Shown here: piece by piece, positions 1-7,837 of the stretch
Position numbering within the stretch: position 1 is the stretch's first letter
Layout: each line of letters opens with the position of its first letter
Source of the DNA: Acidocella sp.
Lineage (GTDB): Bacteria > Pseudomonadota > Alphaproteobacteria > Acetobacterales > Acetobacteraceae
DNA: 64,000 nucleotides
Direction: 5' to 3'
Assembly (NCBI GenBank): GCA_026224875.1
Contig: JAMFRU010000037.1
Span: 1 to 64,000, forward strand
Notes under the pieces: model-generated
What the model was told of the DNA's origin: nothing
Database searches by the model: none
Seen by the model: the letters and a program-made list of their open reading frames with translations, nothing else
Translations under genes and position numbers: made by a program

Positions 1-27
1 ATTCGTGATCTCAATCGGCCGACCCAT
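1..27 (-). CDS. 5' end of an unidentified gene (partial)
   Basis: A minus-strand ATG at 27 is preceded by a strong GGAGG Shine-Dalgarno sequence five bases upstream. It opens a frame (MGRPIEITN) that runs off the left edge of the window. MGRP starts are common in small DNA-binding or terminase-like proteins, but nine residues are not enough to assign a family. The call rests on the ribosome binding site and the open frame only. Confidence 0.4.
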
Positions 28-334
28 ACCCACCTCCCGCACCCGAATCGGCGCGCCTCAGTGAATCACAGCCAAACAAAATTGGGAATCGCCCAAAGAG
101 TCAGTGACCGCGATGACTGGTATTACATAAGCTTCTTGGGTGACGCATTTCATAAAATGCCTCCCGAACTTCTGGCATGGGCAAATGGAACCTGGCCGAG
201 TTGCCATCCAGGCTGGCTTGGCGGCACAATTGACTACAATAAGTGATGCATCTCAAATCCACCGCAACCGGCCACGCCCAGTACTGAGTCTGCACTGGGC
301 GTGGCCGTTTGGCAGAGGTGCGGGCAAGGTGTTC
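28..334. other. Stretch without a convincing gene
   Basis: About 300 bases with visibly lower GC than the surroundings. A GTG-initiated 61-codon frame on the plus strand (61-246) lacks a ribosome binding site and any recognisable motif, so I do not call it. A GC-rich hairpin lies at 269-307. The drop in GC next to a truncated gene hints at a mobile-element or island edge, but nothing diagnostic is visible. Confidence 0.4.
269..310. terminator. GC-rich hairpin, possible terminator
   Basis: A perfect 14-bp inverted repeat (269-282 with 294-307) encloses an 11-base loop and is followed on the plus strand by only three T residues. It lies 25 bases beyond the end of the minus-strand gene at 335-631, so it could end that transcript or one arriving from the left. 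The weak T tract on both sides keeps confidence low. Confidence 0.4.
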
Positions 335-631
335 TTACAGCGACTGCCACCAATCCCCGGCGCAGCTGATAACGCTCGGCGTGTTCGGGTTGTCGTTGGC
401 CGTCTTCGCCTTTTCCGCGGCGCCCGTGGCGCCTACCTGGCCGACGGAGTTGATGACATTATATACCACGCCGGAGTTGTTACCGGCGACGTTGGAGGCG
501 GTCTTGCTCACGTCATGCGATTCCACGTCCTGGCAGATATTCGTGCTGCCACCGGCGATGACAGGCACGGCGAAAAATACGACAATAAGGACGATAATGG
601 CGCCTATAATGGCCACTACGGGAGATTTCAT
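335..631 (-). CDS. Small single-pass membrane protein, unknown function
   Basis: 98 residues. An N-terminal hydrophobic segment (about residues 4-27, IIGAIIVLIVVFFAVPVIAG) follows a single Lys and would act as a signal anchor. The remaining 70 residues are polar, rich in Asn, Ser, Thr and Gly, and carry two Cys (near 33 and 90) that could form a periplasmic disulfide. AGAGGA upstream of the ATG supports the start. I do not recognise the family. The short anchor plus small polar domain is also seen in minor pilin-like proteins, but there is no prepilin cleavage motif. Confidence 0.6.
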   Translation of the reverse strand: MKSPVVAIIGAIIVLIVVFFAVPVIAGGSTNICQDVESHDVSKTASNVAGNNSGVVYNVINSVGQVGATGAAEKAKTANDNPNTPSVISCAGDWWQSL

Positions 632-812
632 CAGCTGTTCCTCTGTGCTGTTACTGGACGTTGTAACGATTAGCTGGGGGCGGTGCAGCCATCAGGCAAA
701 TGAAACTATTGTCAGCTTGGCGTTAGATGGCGCGCCCCCCGCTTTCGCGGGGGCAGGCTCGCGGAGCAAATCGCCGCTAGACGGCCTCCAGTGTAGCTTT
801 TGAAACAACCTC

Positions 813-1145
813 TTAGTGAACCGACATTTTCGAGAAGATGTTCAGCACCGCGACCCCGGCCATGATCAGCCCGACGCCGCATAGTCCCGCGATATCGACC
901 GGCTGGCGATAGTAGAAGTATCCCACCGCGACGATTACGACGATGCCGATGCCGCACCACAGCGCATAGGCGTAGCCGAGCGACATAAAGCGTACCACCA
1001 CCGATAGCGAGTAGAAGCTGATGCAATAGCCGACGACCACGATCAGGGATGGGATGAGCCTGGTGAAGCCGTTGCAGGCTTTGAGCGCTGAGGTGGCCGA
1101 GACTTCAGCGAAGATTGCCAGCATCAGGTAAAGATAGGGGGTCAA
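813..1145 (-). CDS. SMR-family multidrug/cation efflux protein
   Basis: 110 residues with four hydrophobic helices, the normal SMR length, and strong colinear similarity to EmrE (MTPYLYLMLAIFAEV at the N-terminus, GFTRL, YAYALWCGIGIV). The essential membrane-embedded Glu is present as E14 in AIFAEVSAT. Members exchange protons for lipophilic cations or guanidinium compounds as antiparallel dimers in the inner membrane. The start is a TTG whose bases overlap the TGA of the upstream DUF1674 gene, so translation is probably coupled and the gene is the last one of the ccm operon. Substrate cannot be told from sequence. Confidence 0.9.
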   Translation of the reverse strand: MTPYLYLMLAIFAEVSATSALKACNGFTRLIPSLIVVVGYCISFYSLSVVVRFMSLGYAYALWCGIGIVVIVAVGYFYYRQPVDIAGLCGVGLIMAGVAVLNIFSKMSVH

Positions 1146-1285
1146 AAATCAGTACACCTTCCTTTTTGCTCCCAATCGCCGTAGCGCGTGGGCTCCGGGC
1201 CTTTGGGGCCGCCGATCTCCTTTGGCATTTTCGGAGGCTCTGGTTTTTTCGCGGGCTCTACCTTTGGCTTTTCATCTTCGCTCAT
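1142..1285 (-). CDS. DUF1674 / SDHAF4-like succinate dehydrogenase assembly factor
   Basis: 47 residues, too short for most gene callers. The N-terminal half is Lys/Pro/Glu-rich and disordered. The C-terminus GPEPTRYGDWEQKGRCTDF is the hallmark of DUF1674, the bacterial relatives of mitochondrial SDHAF4, which binds flavinylated SdhA during complex II assembly. A GGAG ribosome binding site precedes the ATG, the gene begins 9 bases after ccmI, and its stop overlaps the SMR start. Its place in the cytochrome c maturation operon joins two respiratory assembly functions in one transcript. The function is inferred from the family, not shown here. Confidence 0.85.
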   Translation of the reverse strand: MSEDEKPKVEPAKKPEPPKMPKEIGGPKGPEPTRYGDWEQKGRCTDF

Positions 1286-1294
1286 CGCAATCTC

Positions 1295-1918
1295 CTATTG
1301 TGCCGCGGCTTGTGCGTCGGCGATCCGTTGTATATCCAGCCCGCGCCAGCTGGCATCGGCTGGTGCATGCGCCAGAGATTGTTGGAACAAGGCCAGTGCC
1401 TGGGGCGTGACCGTGCCGGCCTGTTCGGCCAGAGCCTCTGCCAGATATGCCTGGCCCTGGCTGGCGTTTACCGAATTGGGGTCGATGGTGGCGAGATGCG
1501 CGCTCAGCATGTTGATGAACTGGCCGAGCTGCGCGTTGCGCGCTGCCTGCTGCGCCACCCATTGCGCATGCGGGGCGGAGGGCGCGCCTGGCGTGCTGCC
1601 CGGCAGGTACAAGGCAAAGGCGGCGATGGGCAGAGCGATCATCGTGACGATTAGCAGCAGCCGGGCATCACCGTTGAGCGCCGGCGTGGCGCTGGCGTCA
1701 GCCGCGAGCAGGCGCCGCTCCACTTCTAGTTTTGCGGCTGCATATTCGGGTGTGCCGATGCGGCCGTCCTCGATGTCGCGCGTCAGTTCCACCAGCTGGG
1801 CGCGGTGCAGGGTGAGTGCTGCTTCGCGGCGGTTTTGCACGGTTTTGGGTTTGCGCAGTGCCAGGGCAAGTGGTGCTGTGAGCAGTAAAGCCACAGCTAG
1901 CATGTACACATAAATCAT
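1295..1918 (-). CDS. ccmI: Cytochrome c maturation protein CcmI (CycH)
   Basis: 207 residues. Two N-terminal membrane segments (about 2-20 and 105-125) flank a cytoplasmic loop with the family pattern HRAQLVELTRDIEDGRIG and ELVERRLL-like sequence. CcmI binds the C-terminus of apocytochrome c and delivers it to the CcmFH heme lyase. The C-terminal region is short compared with CcmI forms that carry full TPR repeats, with only about one or two helical hairpins, so this is a compact version. The ATG overlaps the ccmH stop by four bases (ATGA). Confidence 0.85.
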   Translation of the reverse strand: MIYVYMLAVALLLTAPLALALRKPKTVQNRREAALTLHRAQLVELTRDIEDGRIGTPEYAAAKLEVERRLLAADASATPALNGDARLLLIVTMIALPIAAFALYLPGSTPGAPSAPHAQWVAQQAARNAQLGQFINMLSAHLATIDPNSVNASQGQAYLAEALAEQAGTVTPQALALFQQSLAHAPADASWRGLDIQRIADAQAAAQ

Positions 1919-2361
1919 TCGTTTATCAGAACCTCTAGCCTTGCGGCTTCGTCGGCATTCAGGGGCGCGGGGGCGCCTGTTTTCCGGCGGCCGAACCAGA
2001 ATGCGGAGAACCCGACCAGCAATGCGAGAACCGGCATGGCGTAGAGCATGAAAGTGAATGGTGAGACTGGCGGTTTCAGCAGCACGAAAATGCCATAGCG
2101 CTGCACCATGTATTGCAAAATGCTTTTGTCCGGCACGCCTTGCACCACCTGGGTGCGGATGATGGAGCGCAATTGCCCGGCGAGCTTGGCGTTGGAATCC
2201 TCGATGCTTTCATTCTGGCAGACGAGGCAGCGCAATTGGCCGCCGATGTTTTCCGCGCGCGTTTCCTGCGTCTGGGTCAAGGTTACGCCATCGCGCGTTA
2301 CCATGTCCTGCGCCAGGGCCAAAGCCGGGAGCAGGAGGAGTAAAAATATCAGGCGCCTCAT
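1915..2361 (-). CDS. ccmH: Cytochrome c maturation protein CcmH (CycL)
   Basis: 148 residues with a signal peptide (residues 1-17), a periplasmic three-helix domain carrying the redox motif LRCLVCQNESI (Cys44 and Cys47), and one transmembrane helix near residues 104-122. CcmH reduces the CXXCH thiols of apocytochrome c and works with CcmF and CcmI at the periplasmic face. The length fits the short alphaproteobacterial form. It overlaps ccmG upstream and ccmI downstream by four bases each. Confidence 0.95.
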   Translation of the reverse strand: MRRLIFLLLLLPALALAQDMVTRDGVTLTQTQETRAENIGGQLRCLVCQNESIEDSNAKLAGQLRSIIRTQVVQGVPDKSILQYMVQRYGIFVLLKPPVSPFTFMLYAMPVLALLVGFSAFWFGRRKTGAPAPLNADEAARLEVLINE

Positions 2362-2915
2362 GCGTATTTCGCCAATAGCGGGTTCAGCGTCGAGGTCACG
2401 ATGTCATCCGTCAGCGCACCGGCGTAGCGCCAGCGCACGATGCCGGTTTTGTCGATGAAATAGGTTTCCGGCACGCCGTACACACCCCAGTTTATGGCGG
2501 TGGTGCCGTCCGCATCGGCTGCGATGCGGCGGTAGGGGTTGCCGTTCGTGGCCAGAAACTGTGCCAGATTCCGCGTGTCATCCTCGTAGGCGATGCCCCA
2601 GATATCGAGCCCCTGTTGAGCGAGCCGGCCGAGCATGGCGGCTTCCTCGGCGCAGGGGATGCACCAGGAGGCGAACCAGTTGACCAGCATTGGCTTGGGT
2701 GGTGCCGCGATGTCGGTGTTTGTGAAACCCGCCATGCCGGCGGCACCGGGGAGGGTAAATGCTGGCGGGCGCTTGCCGATGAGCGGGGAGGGCAAAGCAT
2801 GCGGGTCGTATTTTTGGGTCTGCATGCGGCGGAGTAGAATGTAAAAACCCTCGCCGCCGGCTACCGCCAGTGCCAGAGGTACACCGAACATCAGGCGGCG
2901 CCGCAGGGGGCTCAT
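2358..2915 (-). CDS. ccmG: Thiol:disulfide interchange protein CcmG/DsbE
   Basis: 185 residues: an N-terminal signal anchor (about 8-28) and a periplasmic thioredoxin fold with the active site WFASWCIPCAEE. The cis-Pro region GVYGVPETYFID and the family YRRIAADADG segment are present. CcmG receives electrons from CcdA/DsbD and passes them to CcmH or apocytochrome c. It overlaps ccmF and ccmH by four bases on each side. Confidence 0.95.
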   Translation of the reverse strand: MSPLRRRLMFGVPLALAVAGGEGFYILLRRMQTQKYDPHALPSPLIGKRPPAFTLPGAAGMAGFTNTDIAAPPKPMLVNWFASWCIPCAEEAAMLGRLAQQGLDIWGIAYEDDTRNLAQFLATNGNPYRRIAADADGTTAINWGVYGVPETYFIDKTGIVRWRYAGALTDDIVTSTLNPLLAKYA

Positions 2916-4891
2916 GTTGCCACCGCGTCCGTCTGCTTTTTAAGCGCCGCTTTTTTGCGTGCTGGGGCGCCTACGCGCAGGCGCCGGTCGGAGAGCGATA
3001 AAAATCCGCCGAACGCCATGATGAGGCCGCCGAGCCAGATTTCCGGCGCCATGGGGTGGTCGTTCAGGCGCAGTTCCGCGCCGCCGCCGGCGGGTTCGGC
3101 GGCGAATACGGCGTAGAGATCCTGAAACCCGTTGGTGTGGATGGCGGCGTCGTTGGTGATGGTTTTCTGTGCCGCGAAAAACCGGCGGGCGGGGTGCAGG
3201 TGCAGAAATATACCGTTGTTGTCGGCAACCGTTATATCCGCGACGCGTTGGGTGAAATTCGGGCCTGGTGCGTCATGCATGCCCGTCAGGGTCCATACAT
3301 AGCCGCCTAGCCGCGTGGATTGCCCGGGCTGGAGCACCACCACGCTTTGCACGGCCAGTGTCATGCCGGCGATGCCGAGCACGGTGATGCCAAAGCCGAT
3401 ATGCCCCACGGCGGCACCTATGGCGGCGCGCGGCAAAGCGAAAAACCGCGCGGTGGATTGGCCCAGCGGCATGTGGAACAGTTTTACGCGCTGGGCGAGG
3501 TCGGTAAACCCCGCTGCCACCACCCAGGCGCCGCCTGCCAGCCCCAGGGCGGCAATAATATGCCGGTTTGCCGCCACTGCCAGGAACACCACTGCCGCGA
3601 CGCCACCGGCCAGATACAGCCGCTGTACCACGGGGTAGAAATCCGCACGCTTCCAGGCCAGCAGTGGGCCGAATGCCATTGTGATGATGATGGGTACCGC
3701 TAACGGCAGCACGGTTTGGTTGAAGAAAGGCGCGCCTACGGAAAGCTGAATGCCGAACAGTAAATTCGCGAATGGCGGATAGAGCGTGCCGGTAAACACC
3801 ACCGCCGCAATGGCGCATAGAAACACGTTGTTCAGCACCAGCGCGGATTCACGGCTGATCGGCGCGTAAATTCCCGCCGCCGCCAGCACTGGGGCGCGTA
3901 TGGCAAACAGCAGCAGGGAGCCGCCGATGGTGAGCCCCAGTAGGGCTAGGATGAACAGCCCCTGGTCCGGCGCGGCGGCAAAGCTGTGTACCGAGTTGAG
4001 AATGCCCGAGCGGACCAGAAACGTGCCGGTGAGCGAGAGCGAGAACGTGGCAATGGCCAGCAGCACCGTCCAGGCTTTTAAGGCTTCACGCTTTTCCACC
4101 ACGATGGCGCAATGCAACAGCGCCGTGCCGGTGAGCCAGGGGAGTAGAGACGCGTTTTCCACCGGGTCCCAGAACCAGTAGCCGCCCCAGCCGAGCGTGT
4201 AATAGGACCACCAGCTGCCGAGCGCGATGCCGCTGGTGAGGAAGCACCAGGACACCAGCGCCCAGGGCCGCACCCAGCGCCCGAACGCGGCATCCACCTT
4301 GCCCTCGATGAGTGCTGCGATGGCGAAGGCGAATGCTACGGAGAACCCGACATAGCCGGTGTATAAAATTGGTGGATGGAAGGCCAGGCCCGGGTCCTGC
4401 AGAATTGGGTTCATGCCGGCGCCGTCCAGCGGCGGCGGCCATAGGCGGGTGAACGGGTCCGATACCGTGAGGGTGAACAGCAGGAACCCGCCGGAGACCA
4501 GCCCCAGTACGCCCAGAACGCGCGCCCGCAGGCTGGCGGGCAGCTCACCGCCGAACAGTGCGACGGCCAGCCCGCAGAGTGAGAGGATCAGGCACCATAG
4601 CAATATCGAGCCGTCATGGTTCCCCCATACGCCCGAGATGCGGTACATCAGCGGCACCGCGGCGGAGGAAAAATCCGCGATGTTTTCCACCGTGAAATCG
4701 GATACCACACCGGCCCAGACCAGGGCGGCGAATGCCGCGGCAATGGCGAGAAAATGGCTGCAGGCGAGGGCAGGGGCGGCGACCAGCGCCCGTGGGTCTT
4801 GCAGGGAAGGGCCGAAGATGCCGACCACGCCTTGCGCGAAGGCAATTGCCACGGCGAGGGCCAGCGCGAAATGCCCGAGTTCGGGGATCAC
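2912..4891 (-). CDS. ccmF: Heme lyase subunit CcmF
   Basis: 659 residues, a normal CcmF length, with about 14-15 hydrophobic helices. The tryptophan-rich WWD heme-handling motif is clear (WGGYWFWDPVENASLLPWL), preceded by WGNHDGSILLW. CcmF is the membrane core that attaches heme delivered by holo-CcmE to apocytochrome c, together with CcmH and CcmI. It starts at a GTG that overlaps the TGA of the preceding DUF4431-like gene, which implies translational coupling with that unusual partner. Confidence 0.97.
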   Translation of the reverse strand: MIPELGHFALALAVAIAFAQGVVGIFGPSLQDPRALVAAPALACSHFLAIAAAFAALVWAGVVSDFTVENIADFSSAAVPLMYRISGVWGNHDGSILLWCLILSLCGLAVALFGGELPASLRARVLGVLGLVSGGFLLFTLTVSDPFTRLWPPPLDGAGMNPILQDPGLAFHPPILYTGYVGFSVAFAFAIAALIEGKVDAAFGRWVRPWALVSWCFLTSGIALGSWWSYYTLGWGGYWFWDPVENASLLPWLTGTALLHCAIVVEKREALKAWTVLLAIATFSLSLTGTFLVRSGILNSVHSFAAAPDQGLFILALLGLTIGGSLLLFAIRAPVLAAAGIYAPISRESALVLNNVFLCAIAAVVFTGTLYPPFANLLFGIQLSVGAPFFNQTVLPLAVPIIITMAFGPLLAWKRADFYPVVQRLYLAGGVAAVVFLAVAANRHIIAALGLAGGAWVVAAGFTDLAQRVKLFHMPLGQSTARFFALPRAAIGAAVGHIGFGITVLGIAGMTLAVQSVVVLQPGQSTRLGGYVWTLTGMHDAPGPNFTQRVADITVADNNGIFLHLHPARRFFAAQKTITNDAAIHTNGFQDLYAVFAAEPAGGGAELRLNDHPMAPEIWLGGLIMAFGGFLSLSDRRLRVGAPARKKAALKKQTDAVAT

Positions 4892-5349
4892 GGCGTCGTC
4901 CTCGCAGGGGATATCTTATCCACCTCAAGCAGTATGGTGGTATATTGCAGGGCATTGTCCTGGTGATACAGGACCCCGCTCACCACAACGCGCCGACCCA
5001 GATATGCATCCAGATTATGCGCCGGATATTGCACATCCACCAGCCCGATGCGCTTTACGTTGTAGGCCGATTCAGCGTCCGCCCCTCGGTGCGCATAGGT
5101 GTCTTTGCCGATGCCCGTGGGCGGAATAGCGATTACATCCACCGGCGCGTCCAGTTTCAGCTCCAGCACTTGCACTTTCTGGTCCGTTTTTGGATCTTCG
5201 CCAAAGTTCGGTGGGCCGTAAAAATGCTGTGTGATTACAATGCCGGATAGCTGTACTTTCGCCGGTTCGTAACTTAGCCGCTGCTGCGCCAAAGCTTGGG
5301 AACCGCAAGCCACGGCTGCTAGGAGCACGAAGGTGGTAAAAACCCTCAT
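4888..5349 (-). CDS. DUF4431-like periplasmic protein inside the ccm operon
   Basis: 153 residues from the ATG at 5349, which overlaps the ccmE stop as ATGA. A further upstream start would run into ccmE. The signal peptide ends near ALAQ (residue 21). The mature part has the DUF4431-type pattern of a first strand with YGPPNFGEDPKTD, then a C-terminal LGRRVVVSGVLYHQ...TTILLEV block. The fold is probably a small OB-like beta barrel, the same general class as CcmE, but that is inference. It has no Cys in the mature part and no heme motif. It lies between ccmE and ccmF with overlaps at both ends, so a role in heme handover or chaperoning is worth testing. No function is known to me. Confidence 0.7.
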   Translation of the reverse strand: MRVFTTFVLLAAVACGSQALAQQRLSYEPAKVQLSGIVITQHFYGPPNFGEDPKTDQKVQVLELKLDAPVDVIAIPPTGIGKDTYAHRGADAESAYNVKRIGLVDVQYPAHNLDAYLGRRVVVSGVLYHQDNALQYTTILLEVDKISPARTTP

Positions 5350-5849
5350 GAGCCGGCCTTCACTTGCATCGTATTCCAGGAGTTTGCATCGGGTGGCGGG
5401 CCGAATTTCGGATCCCATTTTCCGGCCTCTTTCAGCGATTGCTCAACATCCTTCGGCATGTAAGCGGCGCCATGCTTGGCCAGCACTTCATCGGCCACGA
5501 AACTGCCGCGTGGCCCCATCGAGCCGATGGCGACAACCGCTTGGCCCTCGCGGAACAGATCCGGCAGCACGCCTGTGAACGTTACATTCACGGCGGCGCG
5601 GCCGTCGGTTACAACAAAATGCGTGGTTGGTGTTTCGCCCGCCAAGGTGGTTGCCACGCTCCCGGCCTCGACGACGCCGCCCAGGCGGAAGCTCTGGCCC
5701 GGCGCCGGCGGTTTGGCCACCACCTGGCGCGGCGAGAGAAAATAGGTGAGGGACGAGGAAAACGCCGCCAGACTCAGAGCCACGGCCGCCGAGAAGCACA
5801 GGCCGCAGGCCAGTACCAGATACAGCCGCCGTTTTTTGGGGGTGCGCAT
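5346..5849 (-). CDS. ccmE: Heme chaperone CcmE (CycJ)
   Basis: 167 residues from the ATG at 5849, one base after the ccmD stop. An N-terminal Lys/Arg-rich stretch and one membrane anchor (about 10-30) precede the periplasmic OB-fold domain. The heme-binding motif is LAKHGAAY with His126 and Tyr130. The usual LAKHDENY is changed to GAA between the two key residues, which keeps the covalent His and the axial Tyr. CcmE receives heme from CcmC and hands it to CcmF. Shine-Dalgarno evidence is weak, but the coupling to ccmD supports this start. Confidence 0.95.
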   Translation of the reverse strand: MRTPKKRRLYLVLACGLCFSAAVALSLAAFSSSLTYFLSPRQVVAKPPAPGQSFRLGGVVEAGSVATTLAGETPTTHFVVTDGRAAVNVTFTGVLPDLFREGQAVVAIGSMGPRGSFVADEVLAKHGAAYMPKDVEQSLKEAGKWDPKFGPPPDANSWNTMQVKAGS

Positions 5850-5850
5850 G

Positions 5851-5985
5851 CTAGAGTTTTTCCGCCTGGGCCATGCGTTTTCGCGCCCGGCGGTAGCGCG
5901 CAAAACTCTGCCAGCCGGCGGCGATGAGAAAAACCACCGAAACGCCGTAAGCGCCGTTGATGAAGGGCCAGGGGTTCATGCTCAT
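5851..5985 (-). CDS. ccmD: Heme exporter protein D, CcmD
   Basis: 44 residues, below most ORF-length cut-offs. It begins MSMNPWPFINGAYGVSVV, the usual CcmD start, followed by one transmembrane helix and a basic tail (RYRRARKRMAQAEKL). CcmD binds the CcmABC complex and helps release holo-CcmE. The ATG at 5985 overlaps the ccmC stop (ATGA), and a second ATG at 5979 is an alternative start. Confidence 0.93.
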   Translation of the reverse strand: MSMNPWPFINGAYGVSVVFLIAAGWQSFARYRRARKRMAQAEKL

Positions 5986-6752
5986 CGCTCCGCTGCCGCC
6001 AGTAGGGCGCTCGCTGTTTTGCGCTCGCAAATCGCCGCGCACACCCGCGCCACCACCATGGCGATGAATGCCAGATAAAACCCGAGTGTGGAGATAAGCA
6101 GCGGATAGAGCATGGTGATGTAGATTTTCGATCCACCCGAGATGGAAAACGTATTGCCCTGGTGCAGCGTGTTCCACCATTGCACCGAGAACACGATGAT
6201 CGGCAGGTTTACCGCCCCGGCCAGTGCCAGAATCGCCGCGGCCCGGTAGCCATGCGCCTTGTTATCAAACGCGCGGATGAGCGCGACATGCCCAAGATAC
6301 AGGAAGAACAAGATCAGCACCGAGGTCAGCCGCGCATCCCATACCCAGTAGGCGCCCCACATCGGCCGGCCCCAGAGCGAGCCTGAGACCAGGCACACCG
6401 CGGTAAACCCGGCGCCAACGGGGCCGATCTCCTCGGCTGCGATATCGGCCAGGGGGTGCCGCCATATGATGGAGAGCAGCGAGCACACGGCGAGTGCGGC
6501 ATAGCCCGCCATGGCCACCCAGGCCGCCGGGACATGCACATACATGATGCGCGCGGCATCGCCCTGCTCCCAATCGGCCGGGGCGATGGCATAGCCCCAG
6601 ACTATGCCCACCACGCACAACAGCAGCGCCACCCCGGCCAGCCAGGGCAGGGTGGGCACCGCGACGCGCATAAACCGCGCCGGATTGGCCAGATAATGCA
6701 GCCAGCCGCCGGATTTGAGTGGGCGTGTTACAGCCAGGACATCCTCGTTCAT
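5982..6752 (-). CDS. ccmC: Heme handling protein CcmC
   Basis: 256 residues from the ATG at 6752, which has GGGGGTGG upstream. Six hydrophobic helices and the WWD motif region are present (WGRPMWGAYWVWDARLTS), with flanking His in MYVHVPAAW and the later VQWWNTLHQG. CcmC loads heme onto CcmE. It is the first gene of the operon. The ABC subunits ccmA and ccmB are not upstream, where many alphaproteobacteria keep them, so they must lie elsewhere. Confidence 0.95.
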   Translation of the reverse strand: MNEDVLAVTRPLKSGGWLHYLANPARFMRVAVPTLPWLAGVALLLCVVGIVWGYAIAPADWEQGDAARIMYVHVPAAWVAMAGYAALAVCSLLSIIWRHPLADIAAEEIGPVGAGFTAVCLVSGSLWGRPMWGAYWVWDARLTSVLILFFLYLGHVALIRAFDNKAHGYRAAAILALAGAVNLPIIVFSVQWWNTLHQGNTFSISGGSKIYITMLYPLLISTLGFYLAFIAMVVARVCAAICERKTASALLAAAER

Positions 6753-6838
6753 GCCACCCCCATAGGCCATAAGCGGCGCGATTTGAAGGCTGCCGCTGCG
6801 GCTCTGGCGCCGGCGCCGCGCCACACTTAGGATCGGCC

Positions 6839-7390
6839 ATGCCTGTTGACTTGTTTGCCCCGCTGCCGACCGCCCGCCTGCATATGCGCGCCCCCGCGTT
6901 ACATGATGCATCGGCACTTTCTGCCCTGATGACCCCTTTCGTGAGCCAGGGCCTTGCCTCTTGGCCTTGCCCCTTCACCCCGCAGATGGCACGCCAACGG
7001 ATCGAGTCCGTGCGGACCGCCGCTGCCCGGGGCGATGCATTGCCCTGCGTTATTACGCTGCGGGACAGCCAGGCGCTCGCGGGCTGGGTGGCCCTGTACA
7101 GGATTCCCGAGAGCCCGGGCCGTGCTGCGCTGAGCTATTGGCTGGGCACGTCCTATCACCGCCATGGCTATGCCGGCGAGGCTGCGCGCGCCCTGATCCA
7201 GGCCGGCTTTACCCGGCTGGGGCTGGAGGTAATCGAAGCCGGGGCGCAGTTGGAGAATGCTGCCTCCTTTGCCGTGATGCGAGCCTGTGGCATGGCGGCG
7301 GCGGGCGAGCGCATGGTTTATGCGTCTTCACGCGACCGCGACGAACGATGCGGCTTCTACGAAATATGCCGCCCGGCCGGGCTGATTTGA
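6839..7390 (+). CDS. GNAT-family N-acetyltransferase (RimJ/RimL type)
   Basis: 183 residues. The N-terminal PTARLHMRAPALHDA and the acetyl-CoA region (LGTSYHRHGYAGEAARALIQAGF) followed by NAASFAVMRACGM are typical of the RimJ/RimL branch that acetylates protein N-termini or small molecules. It is transcribed divergently from ccmC with an 86-base gap, so the two promoters share that interval. The substrate is not predictable. Confidence 0.85.
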   Translation: MPVDLFAPLPTARLHMRAPALHDASALSALMTPFVSQGLASWPCPFTPQMARQRIESVRTAAARGDALPCVITLRDSQALAGWVALYRIPESPGRAALSYWLGTSYHRHGYAGEAARALIQAGFTRLGLEVIEAGAQLENAASFAVMRACGMAAAGERMVYASSRDRDERCGFYEICRPAGLI

Positions 7391-7420
7391 AGCCGCGCGG
7401 GTTTGCGTTACAGTTACGCC

Positions 7421-7837
7421 ATGACGAATTACTGGCTGATCAAATCCGAACCCGATGCCTTCTCCTGGGACCAGCAGGTGGCCAACGGCATCGAGCCCTG
7501 GACCGGTGTGCGCAACCACACCGCCAAGCTCAACCTGAAGGCCATGAAAAAGGGGGATTTTTGCTTCTTTTACCACTCCAATATCGGCAAGGAGATTGTC
7601 GGTATCGTGAAAGTGGCCAAGGAGGCCTACCCGGACCCCACGGCCGAGGCCGGCGGCTGGGTGTGTGTGGATATGAAGGCGTTTAAGCCCCTGAAACATG
7701 CGGTGACCCTTGCTGCCATAAAACTGGACACCAGATTTACGGATATGGCTTTGCTGCGCCAGTCGCGCCTCTCCGTGGGCCCGGTAAGTGCCGAGCATTG
7801 GGCGATGTTATGTGAGATGGGAGGCGTGCATGTCTGA
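7421..7837 (+). CDS. EVE-domain (PUA-like) protein
   Basis: 138 residues, starting at the ATG at 7421. MTNYWLIKSEPDAFSWDQ is the classic EVE/thymocyte nuclear protein 1 opening, followed by GVRNHTAKLNLKAMKKGDFCFFYHS. EVE domains have an aromatic cage for modified bases and are found in many modification-linked systems, but stand-alone copies like this are widespread and of unknown role. The last eight bases overlap msrA, so the two genes are co-transcribed. Confidence 0.92.
   Translation: MTNYWLIKSEPDAFSWDQQVANGIEPWTGVRNHTAKLNLKAMKKGDFCFFYHSNIGKEIVGIVKVAKEAYPDPTAEAGGWVCVDMKAFKPLKHAVTLAAIKLDTRFTDMALLRQSRLSVGPVSAEHWAMLCEMGGVHV

Noticed and set aside
61..246. 61-codon GTG-initiated frame at the left edge
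   Set aside because: No ribosome binding site, no recognisable motif, and atypical composition. Kept only as part of the gap description.
735..753. CCCCCGC-TTTC-GCGGGGG hairpin after the SMR gene
   Set aside because: No T tract and about 60 bases from the stop codon. It may be part of a repeat, but there is nothing to call it a terminator.
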